A DNA stretch of 64,000 nt from Aestuariivita boseongensis (GCF_001262635.1 NZ_JXYH01000015.1:1-64000); one strand, 5' to 3'; shown: positions 36,002 to 46,133, numbered from the stretch's first letter. The notes: a model not told the origin generated them from the sequence alone. Made by a program: numbers and translations.

Positions 36002-36033
36002 CCCCGTCACACCCCCCCTGACTGGCATGAAAA

Positions 36034-36057
36034 AGGCCGCCCCGACAAGGGCGGCCT
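36034..36057. terminator. Terminator between acyltransferase and tig
   Basis: AGGCCGCCC (36034-36042), loop CGACAA, GGGCGGCCT (36049-36057). An AAAA run on the left provides the T-tract for the minus-strand tig transcript. The plus-strand side lacks a T-run, so it mainly serves tig. Confidence 0.82.
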
Positions 36058-36081
36058 CAAAGCGTTGCAGATTGCGCGGGC

Positions 36082-37413
36082 TTACTGGTCGTCCAGCGAC
36101 TCAACCGCTTTTTGCAGATCGTCTTTCGACACCTCTTTGTCGGTCACTTTCGCCAGCTCGGTGATGTAATCAATCACCTTGTCTTCGAAGATCGGCGCGC
36201 GCAGCTGCTGTTGCATCTGAGCATTTTGTTGAACGAATTCAAAGAATTGACGCTCCTGACCGGGGTACTGACGCGCCTGGTTCATGATGGCTTGCGTCAT
36301 CTCGGCATCCGACACTTCAACCTCGGCTTTCTGGCCCAGTTCGGCCAGCAGCAGGCCCAGACGCACGCGGCGTTCGGCCAGTTTCGTGTGCTCATCCGTG
36401 GGTTCGATCTTGTCGTGATCGTGGCCCTCCACGTCGGGGTTTTCCTCGTGCCACAGCTGGTGCGCGATCTGATCGGCCTCGGCCTGCACAAGGGTCGGCG
36501 GCAGGTCGAACGACACCAGTTTGTCCAGCTCATCCAGAATGCCGCGCTTCATCACGGCGCGCGAGGCACCGACGTATTCCGCTTCCAGACGTTCCGCGAT
36601 CTGCGACTTCAGCGCGGCCAGATCTTCGGCGCCGAATTTCTTGGCCAGATCGTCGTTGATCTCGGCTGCGACGGGTTCCTTGACCTCTTTGATTGTGCAA
36701 TCGAACACGGCTTCCTTGCCGGCCAGATGTTCTGCACCGTACTCTTCCGGGAAAGTCACAGTGACAGCCTTTTCTTCACCGGCTTTCACGCCAACCAGCT
36801 GATCTTCGAAGCCGGGGATGAAGCTGTTGGAGCCCAGAACCAGCGGATAATCCTCGGCCGAGCCGCCCTCGAACTCTTCGCCATCGACCTTGCCCACGAA
36901 GTCCATGACGACCTGATCGCCGTCCTTGGCTTTGGAGCCTTTCTTCCGTGCTTTGAAATCCTGCGCGGTTTCGGCCAAGTTGCCCAGGGCCTCGTCCACG
37001 GCCGCGTCATCGGCTTTGACAACCAACCGCTCGGCCTTGATCTTGCTCAGGTCCACCTCGGGGATTTCAGGCAGCGCCTCGTAGGACATTTCGACATTGA
37101 TGTCGTCGCCTTCTTTCCAGTCCTCATTGGTCATCTTGACCTCGGGCTGCATGGCAGGGCGATCGCCGCTGTCTTCGAAATGCTTTTGCATCGCGCCGTC
37201 GATGGATTCCTGCATCGCCTCACCCAGAAGACGCTGACCGAACTGCTTTTTCAGCAGGGGCATGGGAACCTTGCCTTTGCGGAAGCCCTTCATCTCGATC
37301 TCGGGCTGCGCTTCGGCCAGCTTTTCGTTCACTTTCTCGTCCAGCTCGGCCGCGGTCACAGTGATCGCATAGCCGCGCTTCAGTCCATCGTTCAGGGTCT
37401 CGGTGACCTGCAT
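36082..37413 (-). CDS. tig: Trigger factor
   Basis: 443 aa ribosome-bound chaperone and prolyl isomerase. The N-terminal ribosome-binding domain has the signature [20 protein letters not shown] (GFRxGKxP, about residues 40-59). The FKBP domain (about 160-245) shows [21 protein letters not shown] and [18 protein letters not shown]. The helical C-terminal chaperone arms follow to [17 protein letters not shown]. Usual length. Monocistronic, ending at the shared terminator. Confidence 0.97.
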   Translation of the reverse strand: MQVTETLNDGLKRGYAITVTAAELDEKVNEKLAEAQPEIEMKGFRKGKVPMPLLKKQFGQRLLGEAMQESIDGAMQKHFEDSGDRPAMQPEVKMTNEDWKEGDDINVEMSYEALPEIPEVDLSKIKAERLVVKADDAAVDEALGNLAETAQDFKARKKGSKAKDGDQVVMDFVGKVDGEEFEGGSAEDYPLVLGSNSFIPGFEDQLVGVKAGEEKAVTVTFPEEYGAEHLAGKEAVFDCTIKEVKEPVAAEINDDLAKKFGAEDLAALKSQIAERLEAEYVGASRAVMKRGILDELDKLVSFDLPPTLVQAEADQIAHQLWHEENPDVEGHDHDKIEPTDEHTKLAERRVRLGLLLAELGQKAEVEVSDAEMTQAIMNQARQYPGQERQFFEFVQQNAQMQQQLRAPIFEDKVIDYITELAKVTDKEVSKDDLQKAVESLDDQ

Positions 37414-37652
37414 GTGGTATTCCCCATAGGTTCAAAGCCGCCCCAAGGCGGCACAGCGTCAAAATCTGCGTCCTTCTATTGAGACGTGCGCAAAGGTACA
37501 AGAGGTTCCGGCCCAGAATATCGGGCTGCGTGGCAGTCTTTGTGCTGCAAATGCGGCTTTTCGCGTATCGGTCTGTCCCGACATGCCTTATCAGGCAGGC
37601 GATCCCAAAGGTGGCCTACCCGGAAAGCCCCTATCGTACAGGGAACAGGTGG

Positions 37653-38330
37653 TTAGTTCGACACGCAGGCGCAGTCGCGCTCGGCCGCCGGTAAGGTTGT
37701 TGCCAGCCGGAAAAAGCGGAACGCACCCATGCGATAGGATTCGACGACATTCCGGTCGACCCGACCGTCGCGATAGCGGGTTTCGACCGGCGTGCTAACG
37801 ATTTCGACCGGCGTCTTGTAGGGCTGGCCGTTGTTCAGCCAGCTTGCCGTGAAGACCATATCCGTTCCATCCAGTTCCCACGTTCCCTCATAGGGGCGGT
37901 TGGTGAAGATGTAACCGAACGTGCCGTCCTTGCGGATTGACAGGTATCCTTCCGCATCGATCAGAAAATCACCGGTTTCATCCGGAGCGATGATTTCCGC
38001 CCAAAGCACCACATAGCTGGGTTCATTTGGGCAAAGCTCATAGCGCGGGATCGGCTCTTTCGTGTCGAAGACCCATTTTTCCTCAAAGGCCAGATCCATG
38101 ATTTCGAGACGATCTGTGATGACCCGCGCCTCTTCCTGGTCGTAAAGTCGCGTTTCAATGTAGTCGTCCTCTTCAGGGTCATCCTCGAAGTCGCGATCGT
38201 TGGTCTTCGCGAGAAGCGAGGTACAGAAATTGACATCCACCGGTGCGAACGACTGGTTTTGTGCCGTAGCCGCAGCCGCGCTGAAGCTTAAGAAGGCACT
38301 GGCGAAGTAGGTAAGAAAAATCAGTTTCAA
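37653..38330 (-). CDS. Exported hypothetical protein
   Basis: 225 aa with a Sec signal (MKLIFLTYFASAFLSFSAAAATA, cleavage near residue 23). The mature protein is acidic (NDRDFEDDPEEDDYIETRLYD) with a beta-rich second half (EGYLSIRKDGTFGYIFTN, YEGTWELDGTDMVFTASWL), which resembles small lipocalin-like or META-like barrels. It has three Cys, two near the end (RDCACVSN). I do not recognise the family. It lies 239 bp from tig. Confidence 0.7.
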   Translation of the reverse strand: MKLIFLTYFASAFLSFSAAAATAQNQSFAPVDVNFCTSLLAKTNDRDFEDDPEEDDYIETRLYDQEEARVITDRLEIMDLAFEEKWVFDTKEPIPRYELCPNEPSYVVLWAEIIAPDETGDFLIDAEGYLSIRKDGTFGYIFTNRPYEGTWELDGTDMVFTASWLNNGQPYKTPVEIVSTPVETRYRDGRVDRNVVESYRMGAFRFFRLATTLPAAERDCACVSN

Positions 38331-38573
38331 AAGAACATCCTTATTAACTTTTACCCTATTTTTTAGGACATTAGCAGATCCACCTGAGCAAACCCATCAA
38401 ATGCGGCGCGTGTCGGCATGAGAAGATGATTTTTTCAATTTACCCAGACGCACCGCCCGAACACCTGAATGGAAACACTGCTAACACCGATCGCGCCAAG
38501 CAAGGGGTTTTTATAAAAAAAAGACGCCCTCCGGCGCGGCGAAGAGACCGAACAGTCACGAAATTGCGTTGTT

Positions 38574-38939
38574 TCAGTTTCTTCGGCAGGTCGACCTGCG
38601 CCCAAAACCTGCAGGGCTGCAAATGTAGCTACCGCTGCCCAATACCCGATAGGACACCCGCTTTGGTCGTTCACGCAGACTGCCGGACAGCAAATTCAAT
38701 CCTTTGTTTTTTTTCTCAGCCTTGACCGAGCTGCCAAATTCGAGCCGAATTTGATGTCTGTCCATCACCGACTGCGACACCTCCGGAGAGGTCATGTACT
38801 TCTTGGAATACCAAAACCCATCGCGACCTCCTTCAGCGGCAGAAGCGGCGGTGGTTGTGACAAATACACAGACCAAAGCTACCGAAGCGGCTTTCATTAC
38901 TCCCAGAAAACCTGAAATGTGCCCATTGATGAACTTCAT
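38574..38939 (-). CDS. Small exported protein with C-terminal CSPxGFGxxSxC motif
   Basis: 121 aa, or 107 aa from the second Met (MKAASVALVCVFVTTTAASAA, at 38897), which gives the cleaner signal peptide. The mature part ends GSGSYICSPAGFGRRSTCRRN, a two-cysteine motif I have seen at the C-termini of other small exported proteobacterial proteins; its function is unknown. The gene is AT-richer than its neighbours and isolated, which suggests an accessory origin. Confidence 0.6.
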   Translation of the reverse strand: MKFINGHISGFLGVMKAASVALVCVFVTTTAASAAEGGRDGFWYSKKYMTSPEVSQSVMDRHQIRLEFGSSVKAEKKNKGLNLLSGSLRERPKRVSYRVLGSGSYICSPAGFGRRSTCRRN

Positions 38940-39165
38940 GTGGCACCTTTCTTGCTATTAACTGCCATCTTCACCCAGACCGAGTTGCCCACGCCACCTA
39001 AATTTACTTCAAAAAAGTGTCTTTTTTCCTAACACCGCACGTCAAAACTTTGTCCATTTCAAGTTTAGCCCAGATGTCACATAATGCAAAGCGCAGAAGC
39101 TGATTTTGGCCCCTGTGCCCTTGTTTCATTGAGTTTCGGCAAGATACCGCTGAATCAAACTGTTG

Positions 39166-40086
39166 TCAGTTTTGCGGCAAAATGTTCTGTTCAAAGCGCC
39201 AATCAGGCAAACCGAACCCGCCAGGCCAAGGATAGACCTCTTTCTGATTGAAATAGACAACCGCGCGCAGTTCGTCGAATCCATCCAAATCCTGGCGTAC
39301 GTCATTTTCCCATCTCGCGACATATTCGGGGCTTCCCGAGTAACCAAGTTCAGCAACCACAATCGGCTTGTTGAACTGCAAGACCCGTTCATAGCGCGGC
39401 GTCAGAATATCACGAAAAGTTTGCGGGCCGCCCAAAAAGGCACGTTCATAGGGTTCGAACCCGAAGACCGACAAACCAACGACATCGACATAATCATCGC
39501 CGGGGTAATATTCTTCCAGCCCCTCGTCACCAAGCGGCGACCACATGTACTGAATATCGTTGGACACTTCACGGCAGATATCAATCGCACGCTTGTAGGC
39601 CCGGATATAAAGATCGGGATCCCAATCTGTCCAGATGAACTGACCGTCGCCAAACTCCATCTCGTGACCCCAGCGCACCGTCACGGGGCTGCTGAACTGG
39701 GACAACTGATCGCAGATCGCACGCATGTTGATGTCATAATCACCACGCAGAATACCACGTTGAAGCGCTTCGGGACTTTGCCGTTCGCCCCGCGTCCATG
39801 TCCAGGGCTCGACCGTCACCAGGATGGCCCTGCCCCGTTCCGAAGCGTACGAGTCAGCCAGGCTGAGCGATTGCAGGAAAACATCTTCCCAAGGAAGAAA
39901 CAGATGCTCGATCTGAACATCCGGTTCGTCCTCGAAATAACCATCCGGATCATAGACGCCGAAAGGGAAGTCTCCGGGTGGTGATGCGAGGGTTGGCAAA
40001 GACATTGCCATCACGAGAGCAAGCGCGGATGCACTTGATTTCAGCCAAAGGCTGCCACTTTCACGGTCTTGAGCTTCATCAAACAT
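39166..40086 (-). CDS. Exported glycoside hydrolase family 26-like enzyme
   Basis: 306 aa. A hydrophobic export segment (SSASALALVMAMSLPTLAS, residues 18-36) precedes a TIM barrel starting FPFGVYDPDGYFED. GH26 hallmarks are the acid/base Glu in SPVTVRWGHEMEFGDGQFIWT (His and Glu of GHEME) and the nucleophile Glu in KPIVVAELGYSGSPEY. Known GH26 enzymes cut beta-1,4-mannan, beta-1,3-xylan or mixed-link glucans. It lies 22 bp after the GT2 synthase gene, so it likely trims or releases the polymer that synthase makes, like BcsZ beside cellulose synthase. Confidence 0.85.
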   Translation of the reverse strand: MFDEAQDRESGSLWLKSSASALALVMAMSLPTLASPPGDFPFGVYDPDGYFEDEPDVQIEHLFLPWEDVFLQSLSLADSYASERGRAILVTVEPWTWTRGERQSPEALQRGILRGDYDINMRAICDQLSQFSSPVTVRWGHEMEFGDGQFIWTDWDPDLYIRAYKRAIDICREVSNDIQYMWSPLGDEGLEEYYPGDDYVDVVGLSVFGFEPYERAFLGGPQTFRDILTPRYERVLQFNKPIVVAELGYSGSPEYVARWENDVRQDLDGFDELRAVVYFNQKEVYPWPGGFGLPDWRFEQNILPQN

Positions 40087-40108
40087 GACGCTACCTCCTC
40101 ATTACGCC

Positions 40109-41959
40109 TCAGTTTTCTACGGTCATGCGCCATCCTGGGTCGAATACAGGCTGCACGTTACCCGTACCCATTCCAGCTCCCGATACTGCGAATTCAATAC
40201 GAACGATCTGCAGGGGCTCCAAACCTAAACTCAGGGCATGCAGGCTGATCAAAGACCGCTCGGCAAATGCGACGGAGAACAATCCGACCAAACCCAGAAC
40301 ACATAATAGCTGCAAGTGAACCAGCCTGGGACGCAATCCCAGTTTAATATGATTATCGACAATGTGATGATAAACCGCAACAGCCAGGACAGACATATAG
40401 ATCACCGCACTTAGCAGTGAGAGCAGATAAAATCCGTTAGCAAACTCAAGATCTTCGATGAGAAGGGTTGGTAAAATTGCCCCCAAGCTTAGCAGCAAAT
40501 ACGGTAAAAACACCGGAAACGGTAGCTCTGCGACTGTGTTTTCCCCTTTGGGCGTCACGCGAAAATCAACAAAGCTCCCCGTGAGCAGGTCGCGAGTTGC
40601 CATCATGCACCCCCACAGGACCCAGGGCCACTGGATTGCGAAGAAAAGAATTTTTTCCCAGCCAAGCACTTTGGCGTCATAGGGCCTCAGAAAGCCGTCT
40701 TTGCGAAAGGCGAATAGCACGGCAATGCAGATCAGAACGCTTGGAAAATTGTGCAGCACGAACGCACCGAACGTGACATCTGCATAACGGAAATCCCCGA
40801 TCAGGGCGACGATCGGCAGCAGGTAAAGCAGCAACATTGTCAGCGCAATCATCGGGTAGAGAAACTGGCAGAACAGGAACTGCCATTTCAGCTTTGCAGG
40901 CAATGAAGGCAGATAGTCGGGCGTATATTTTCCCAGCAGCGTGACAAGGCTGCGCGACCATTGAAACTCCTGAATACACAGATCCGCAAAGGTCGCCGGA
41001 CCGTCTCCGGTCGCAATTGCATCAATGGCATGCACACCGCGCCAATGACCCGCGGCCATCAACATTGTTGTCGAATGGTCTTCGGCCAGCTCAGGGCCAA
41101 GGCCGCCAACCTCTTTCAAAGCCTTGGTGCGCACTGCATAATGCGACCCGATACACATCGGGGTCAGGCCATTGGCATATCCGCACTGGAAAATACCGTG
41201 AAACGCGGCTTCATTATAAAGACGCGTCCGGGCTGCCCAGCTTTCCTTTTCATTGTTTGAACAGATGCTGGGACCGCTGACATACCCGACTTTCGGATCG
41301 CGGAATCCCCGCATGATTTCCGTCAGATAGCTGGGTTTGGGAACGTGATCCGCATCCAGCTGTGAGACGAAATCGTAATTTTCATACCCATAGGTGTCAT
41401 AGAAGAAGGCTAGGTTGCCTTCCTTGCAGCGTGTCCGCCGGGGCCATTCGGACCTGTGATAATCGTCGCGCCCCTTGCGGGTTGAAATGCGCACACCGTG
41501 GGCTTCACACCAGGCGATGGTCTCGGCGCTGGGATCTTCGTCGGCAAGCCAAGTGTCGTGCGGGTAATCCTGCGCCAGCATTGCCTCAAGTGTGCGCCGG
41601 ACGATCGAAAAGGGTTCCGATGGTGTTTTCGTCGTGATCATCGCGACACGCACCGTATTTGGATCAGGTGGCGGGCCATTCGGAACGATCGCCCGCCGAT
41701 GGATCACGAAGAAAAAGCCAAACAGGAAATAGGTCCAAAACAGCGCGAATGAGGCCACAATGTAAGCAGGCCCCGGCAACATGCTTGATGGCCTCAGCCA
41801 CCATGTCCAGAAAAACAGCGCCGCAGCGATCCAGGCCAGAACGAACAGGTTGTATTTCAACGCAAGCCAGCTAGTCAAAAGCCGCCGGGTATAAGGCACC
41901 TCCGGCCGGTCCGCGTCGATAGACGTGGTGTGGGGTGCATATGCCTCAGGCGACTGCAT
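40109..41959 (-). CDS. Cellulose-synthase-like family 2 glycosyltransferase
   Basis: 616 aa from MQSPEAYAPHTTSIDADRP at 41959; the upstream in-frame stretch is galE read in another frame. Two spans near the start (NLFVLAWIAAALFFWTWWL, AYIVASFALFWTYFLFGFFFV) lead to the GT-A domain: WLADEDPS, the DxD in FVSQLDADHVPKPSYL, the catalytic base in LAEDHSTTML, and QEFQWSRSLV in place of QxxRW. At least six spans follow, with FVDFRVTPKGE, usual in this family. No PilZ domain is visible. It probably polymerises and extrudes a beta-glycan from UDP-sugars. It overlaps galE by 14 bp. Confidence 0.88.
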   Translation of the reverse strand: MQSPEAYAPHTTSIDADRPEVPYTRRLLTSWLALKYNLFVLAWIAAALFFWTWWLRPSSMLPGPAYIVASFALFWTYFLFGFFFVIHRRAIVPNGPPPDPNTVRVAMITTKTPSEPFSIVRRTLEAMLAQDYPHDTWLADEDPSAETIAWCEAHGVRISTRKGRDDYHRSEWPRRTRCKEGNLAFFYDTYGYENYDFVSQLDADHVPKPSYLTEIMRGFRDPKVGYVSGPSICSNNEKESWAARTRLYNEAAFHGIFQCGYANGLTPMCIGSHYAVRTKALKEVGGLGPELAEDHSTTMLMAAGHWRGVHAIDAIATGDGPATFADLCIQEFQWSRSLVTLLGKYTPDYLPSLPAKLKWQFLFCQFLYPMIALTMLLLYLLPIVALIGDFRYADVTFGAFVLHNFPSVLICIAVLFAFRKDGFLRPYDAKVLGWEKILFFAIQWPWVLWGCMMATRDLLTGSFVDFRVTPKGENTVAELPFPVFLPYLLLSLGAILPTLLIEDLEFANGFYLLSLLSAVIYMSVLAVAVYHHIVDNHIKLGLRPRLVHLQLLCVLGLVGLFSVAFAERSLISLHALSLGLEPLQIVRIEFAVSGAGMGTGNVQPVFDPGWRMTVEN

Positions 41960-42941
41960 CAACCGCCTGTAAACCAAAACTGGGCCCCGCATCGCGCAGG
42001 ATCTGCGCAAGATCGCTATGCGTGGCCTTGAACCCAAGCTCCTGCGCGGCACGGCGCGTATCGGCAACCAGCGTCGGTGGATCGCCAGCGCGGCGCGCGG
42101 CTGCATTCCAGGGCAGGTCCTTGCCAAAGACCGCTTTGATGGCGGCGGCAATCTCGAGAATGGAATGCCCCTGCCCTGTCCCCACATTGAACGCGGCCGA
42201 AGACTTGCCCGCCTGAAGATGACGCAGGGCCGCCACATGCGCCGCAGCCAGGTCAGAGACATGAATATAGTCGCGAATGCATGTGCCGTCCGGCGTGGGA
42301 TAATCCGTCCCGAACACCTGCAGCGGTGGCCGGGTGCCAGCAGCGGCCATCAGCGCCAGCGGTATCAGATGGGTTTCGGGGTCATGGCGTTCGCTCAGCT
42401 CGCCGGAAGGGTCGGCCCCTGCGGCGTTAAAATACCTCAAGGCGACAGATCGGATACCATGGGCGATTTCGAAATCAGACAGCATACCCTCACAGATCAG
42501 CTTGGTGCGCCCATACGGATTGATCGGACACTGTGGCGTGTCTTCCGATATAGGCAGAGTTTCCGGGATGCCATAGGTCGCGCAGGACGACGAAAAGACA
42601 ACTTTTGACACACCCGACCGCGCGCAGGCGGCCAGAAGAGACGTCATGCCGGTGACGTTGTTGTCATAGTAAAGCCCGGGATTTGCGACCGACTCACCGA
42701 CATAGGCTGCTGCCGCGAAATGCACGACCGCCACTGGTTGTTCGCGTTCAAAGAGGCCCACAAGACCTTCGGTGTCACGCACATCCAGCTTCTCGAACAG
42801 CCCCCATTTGACCGCATCGGCGTGCCCCGTGCGCAGGTTGTCGACCGTGATCGGCTGATACCCAGTTTCGCGCAACAGTTTACAGGTGTGGCTGCCGATA
42901 AATCCGGCGCCCCCTGTGACGACAACCGGCTGCGCCGACAT
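41946..42941 (-). CDS. galE: UDP-glucose 4-epimerase
   Basis: 331 aa extended SDR. NAD motif [17 protein letters not shown] at residues 7-23, then VVHFAAAAYVGESV, the catalytic Ser/Thr in VFSSSCATYGIPE, YxxxK in NPYGRTKLICEG and RYFNAAGADPSGELSERHDPE. It interconverts UDP-glucose and UDP-galactose (or the GlcNAc pair). It sits between the UDP-xylose synthase and synthase genes in a tight operon (1-bp and 14-bp overlaps), so its product likely feeds the GT2 enzyme. Confidence 0.93.
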   Translation of the reverse strand: MSAQPVVVTGGAGFIGSHTCKLLRETGYQPITVDNLRTGHADAVKWGLFEKLDVRDTEGLVGLFEREQPVAVVHFAAAAYVGESVANPGLYYDNNVTGMTSLLAACARSGVSKVVFSSSCATYGIPETLPISEDTPQCPINPYGRTKLICEGMLSDFEIAHGIRSVALRYFNAAGADPSGELSERHDPETHLIPLALMAAAGTRPPLQVFGTDYPTPDGTCIRDYIHVSDLAAAHVAALRHLQAGKSSAAFNVGTGQGHSILEIAAAIKAVFGKDLPWNAAARRAGDPPTLVADTRRAAQELGFKATHSDLAQILRDAGPSFGLQAVDAVA

Positions 42942-43975
42942 TACTGAGCCCTCGAACTGAGCACCCTGTTGGCCCGCAATTCGGCAGCGAAATAGGGGAT
43001 TGTTTTTTGCAACCCTTCGGACAAAGACACTTTGGGCTTCCAGCCCAAGACCCGCTCGGCCAGCCTGATATCGGGGCAGCGTTGCTTGGGGTCGTCAACC
43101 GGCAGAGGCTCATGCACCAGTTTGGAGTTTGAGGGCACCAGATCCTGCAGAATATGCGCCAGTTCATTGATAGTGAATTCACCCGGATTGCCGACATTCA
43201 CCGGATAAAAGACATCATCGGGTGCCTGAACAAGTGCCATCAGACCATCCAGCAAATCATCGACATAGCAGAAGGAACGCGTTTGCGATCCATCGCCGTA
43301 AACGGTGATATCCGTCCCCTTCAGCGATTGGCAGATGAAGTTCGACACGACTCGACCGTCCTCGGGGTCCATGCGCGGACCATATGTGTTGAAGATGCGC
43401 GCAATCCGGATCCGGACGCCATAGCGTTCGTGATAATCGTGAAACAGCGTTTCCGCCGCGCGCTTGCCTTCGTCATAACATGAGCGCGGGCCAAAACTGT
43501 TGGTATTGCCCCAGTAGTCTTCGGATTGCGGCGACACTTCAGGATCACCATAAACCTCCGAGGTCGAGGCCTGAAGGACAACCGCGTTTTTCTCAAGCGC
43601 CAGCTTCAACGCGTTCTCGGCGCCAAAAATGCTGACCTTCAGCGTTTTTATGGGGTCGGCCTGATATTTGGGCGGAGATGCCGGGCACGCCATGTTGTAA
43701 ATAAGATCCACCGGCCCCTGCACGCTGTAGGGTTCAATCACATCATGTTTGCGGAACGCGAATTTCGGGTGGTCGATCAGATGCGTAATGTTCTCCATCC
43801 GGCCCGTCGAAAGATCGTCAAGGCAAAGCACCTTATCGCCCCGTTCGATATGCCGGTCACACAGTTGAGACCCGATAAAACCAGCGCCGCCTGTTATGAC
43901 GACAGTTCGCAACGAATTGATATTTACAACACTCACGCTCTGAGGCCGAGCAGACTGATTACTCACGCGAGTCAT
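42941..43975 (-). CDS. UDP-glucuronate decarboxylase (UDP-xylose synthase)
   Basis: 344 aa from [14 protein letters not shown] at 43975; an ATG 17 codons earlier is possible. Extended SDR with [16 protein letters not shown], the family signature [45 protein letters not shown] with catalytic Tyr and Lys, and [20 protein letters not shown]. It converts UDP-glucuronate to UDP-xylose. It is first in the operon with galE, GT2 and GH26, so UDP-xylose is a likely building block or side-chain donor for the polymer. Confidence 0.92.
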   Translation of the reverse strand: MTRVSNQSARPQSVSVVNINSLRTVVITGGAGFIGSQLCDRHIERGDKVLCLDDLSTGRMENITHLIDHPKFAFRKHDVIEPYSVQGPVDLIYNMACPASPPKYQADPIKTLKVSIFGAENALKLALEKNAVVLQASTSEVYGDPEVSPQSEDYWGNTNSFGPRSCYDEGKRAAETLFHDYHERYGVRIRIARIFNTYGPRMDPEDGRVVSNFICQSLKGTDITVYGDGSQTRSFCYVDDLLDGLMALVQAPDDVFYPVNVGNPGEFTINELAHILQDLVPSNSKLVHEPLPVDDPKQRCPDIRLAERVLGWKPKVSLSEGLQKTIPYFAAELRANRVLSSRAQ

Positions 43976-44577
43976 TCGCAGACATCCCTTACCAACTCCC
44001 TGACTGACTTCCCCGCTGGGTTTCAACCGTCCAGGTAATAATGTCCTGGGTTCGATCAGATTTTTTCAAGCGATCAGTCAAGCAGATTTTATACTCAATT
44101 CACTGACTTCAAGTGGAGCAGCTTAGACACAGCTGCGTCAAGCTAGTGCCCAAAAACCGACGCAAATTCTCTTTTGGGTTGTGCTGTACGCGAGTAAACT
44201 ATGTCTTAAAACAGCCTTTGGGTGAATTTTTAAGCGGACCGGCATACAGACATGAACACAATGATGCCTTATAACGCTTTGAACACCGCCTGCTTTGCTG
44301 CACTGGTGTCTGACATGGTCGCCATGTCGGAATTAGGATCTGCCGAGTTGAAGACCAACACTTGTCGCAACTGGCAGCATGGGACAGACTACTGATCCGT
44401 CGCTCAACTCGTTTATCTGCAAACTCTCAAAGACGTGGAAAAGATAGGTATTGGGGCGACCAACAAGGGCTATTGTCGCGGCGCGGCACGCTAAAATTCT
44501 GCCCAAAGCACCGAATACGTTGACTAATTCACGGTGTTCACCCACGCTTGAGCTTATTGTTGATACCATTGTCAGGT
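43976..44577. other. Divergent intergenic region of the polysaccharide locus
   Basis: About 600 bp with no supported gene. It is AT-richer than the surroundings, has only short open frames with no family features, and must hold the divergent promoters for the UDP-xylose synthase operon and the Sel1-repeat gene. I see no tRNA or obvious terminator. Confidence 0.6.
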
Positions 44578-46023
44578 ATGTGTCAGATGCGTATTTTTCC
44601 TCGTTCCAAGTTAACAGCTCTCGTTTTGTCGGTTCTGGTCACGCTGGGCACGCCGTTTGTGTCCCACGCGACCGAGATCGCCTCATTCGATGACGTCGCC
44701 AAGGCCGGAGACCGCGACGCGCTGCGCACGCACAGCGAGCGGATTCTGGTCACACGTGGCAGCTCTTCGGCGGAGAAGACCAAGGCGGCTGAATATCTCA
44801 ATGTCATCGCAAATGCGGGTGACAGCGAGGCTCAGGCCATTTTGGGAAAGATCCTGATTGACGGGGTTTTCCTGCCCCGCTTTGTCGACCGGGGGCTGGC
44901 CCTGCTGGAAAGCGGCGTCGCGGCCGGAAACAACCAGGCACGGATCACCCTGGCGCAGTCCCATATGTGGGGTTGGCAGGTTCCAAAGGACATCGCGCGC
45001 GCTCGGTCGCTTCTGGATGAAGCGGTTGCCGATGGTTCGCTGGAGGCGCAGACGATTCTGGGCGAAGAGCTGATCCAGGGCACTGTTTTCGACCGCGACA
45101 TCCCGGCGGGACGCGCGCTTTTGCAAGATGCGGTGGACAAAGGTTACCCGGATGCGAAGGTCACACTGGGTCAGATGCTGCTTTACGGTGATTGGCTGAA
45201 AAAAGATGTAAAGACCGCCCGCGCCCTGTTTGAAAGCGCCGCGGAGGACGGGCAAACCGCCGGGGTCGAGGAATATGGCAGCTATCTGATGTGGACCGAA
45301 AGGAACACCTCCAAGGGTGTTGCGCTGCTAAAAGATGCCGGCGAGAAGGGAAGCGGATCGGCGTGGACCACGTTGGCCGAGGGGGCGATGTATGGCTATC
45401 TGGGCCACCGGCAGCGCCGTAGCTTTGTCGAATATGCCGAAAAAGCCGCGCAAACAGGCGATGCGGACCGCATCGCCATTCTTGAAGCGGAGCGCCGGAT
45501 CTGGGGAATCAGCATGCGCGCAAGCGGCCCCGAGGCGATCGCGGTGCTGGAAAAAGCCGCGGAAGACGGCAACCGAGAAGCGTTGGAGTACCTCATTCAA
45601 TTGGTCCGCAATGGTAACCGCTACAACATCCGCAAACGCCCGGAACAGGCGCGCGGATATGTTGAGCGTTTTCAATCACTTCTTACCCCGGATCAGGTCG
45701 CGCATTACAACTTTTCAATCGACGTGGCCAAAACGAAACAGCTCGCCAATTATGCAAGACTGGCAGAGGAACTTTCTGACAAGCGCCAGACAATGACGCT
45801 GAGTGAGGCAAAGGATCTTTACGCCGCCAATCCGAATTTCGTTCTCTATGTGCTGCAACGCGATATGAAACGGCGCTCGGCCTATTCCGGCAAACTGGAC
45901 GGTCTTGCCACGCGCAAGACGATCAACGCGCTTTGGCGGGAATGCCAAAAACTTCCCGATGACCGCGATTGCGGAGACGATGTGCTGGCGCCTGACAAGA
46001 TCGCTGCATTGCTGCTGCGTTGA
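44578..46023 (+). CDS. Exported Sel1-like repeat protein
   Basis: 481 aa from the ATG at 44578, or 478 aa from 44587 (MRIFPRSKLTALVLSVLV); either gives a Sec signal cleaved after VSHA. At least seven Sel1/TPR-type helical repeats follow from about residue 60 to 330 (NAGDSEAQAILGKILIDGV, GYPDAKVTLGQMLLYGDW, DGNREALEYLIQLVRNGN). The C-terminus has a peptidoglycan-binding-like helix (AYSGKLDGLATRKTINALW). It resembles periplasmic scaffolds such as AlgK of alginate export. It is divergent from the GT2/GH26 operon, so a scaffold role in that system is plausible but inferred. Confidence 0.8.
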   Translation: MCQMRIFPRSKLTALVLSVLVTLGTPFVSHATEIASFDDVAKAGDRDALRTHSERILVTRGSSSAEKTKAAEYLNVIANAGDSEAQAILGKILIDGVFLPRFVDRGLALLESGVAAGNNQARITLAQSHMWGWQVPKDIARARSLLDEAVADGSLEAQTILGEELIQGTVFDRDIPAGRALLQDAVDKGYPDAKVTLGQMLLYGDWLKKDVKTARALFESAAEDGQTAGVEEYGSYLMWTERNTSKGVALLKDAGEKGSGSAWTTLAEGAMYGYLGHRQRRSFVEYAEKAAQTGDADRIAILEAERRIWGISMRASGPEAIAVLEKAAEDGNREALEYLIQLVRNGNRYNIRKRPEQARGYVERFQSLLTPDQVAHYNFSIDVAKTKQLANYARLAEELSDKRQTMTLSEAKDLYAANPNFVLYVLQRDMKRRSAYSGKLDGLATRKTINALWRECQKLPDDRDCGDDVLAPDKIAALLLR

Positions 46024-46133
46024 AGGGCCGTTTCCAGGAGTGAAAAATGGTGCGGGTGGAGCGCATTGAACATGGGTCTTTTTGCGCTTCAGCACATGCC
46101 GATTATCGATAAATTTATACGCAAAAGCGGATA

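Noticed and set aside
36112-37482. 456-codon plus-strand frame over tig
   Set aside because: Antisense shadow of trigger factor; Leu/His/Phe-rich with no motif.
40109-42262. Longer version of the GT2 protein starting at 42262
   Set aside because: The extra 101 residues are galE read in another frame (Arg-rich); the Met at 41959 gives the family N-terminus.
44333-44569. 78-codon minus-strand frame in the polysaccharide intergenic region
   Set aside because: No ribosome site or domain; short and isolated in AT-rich DNA.
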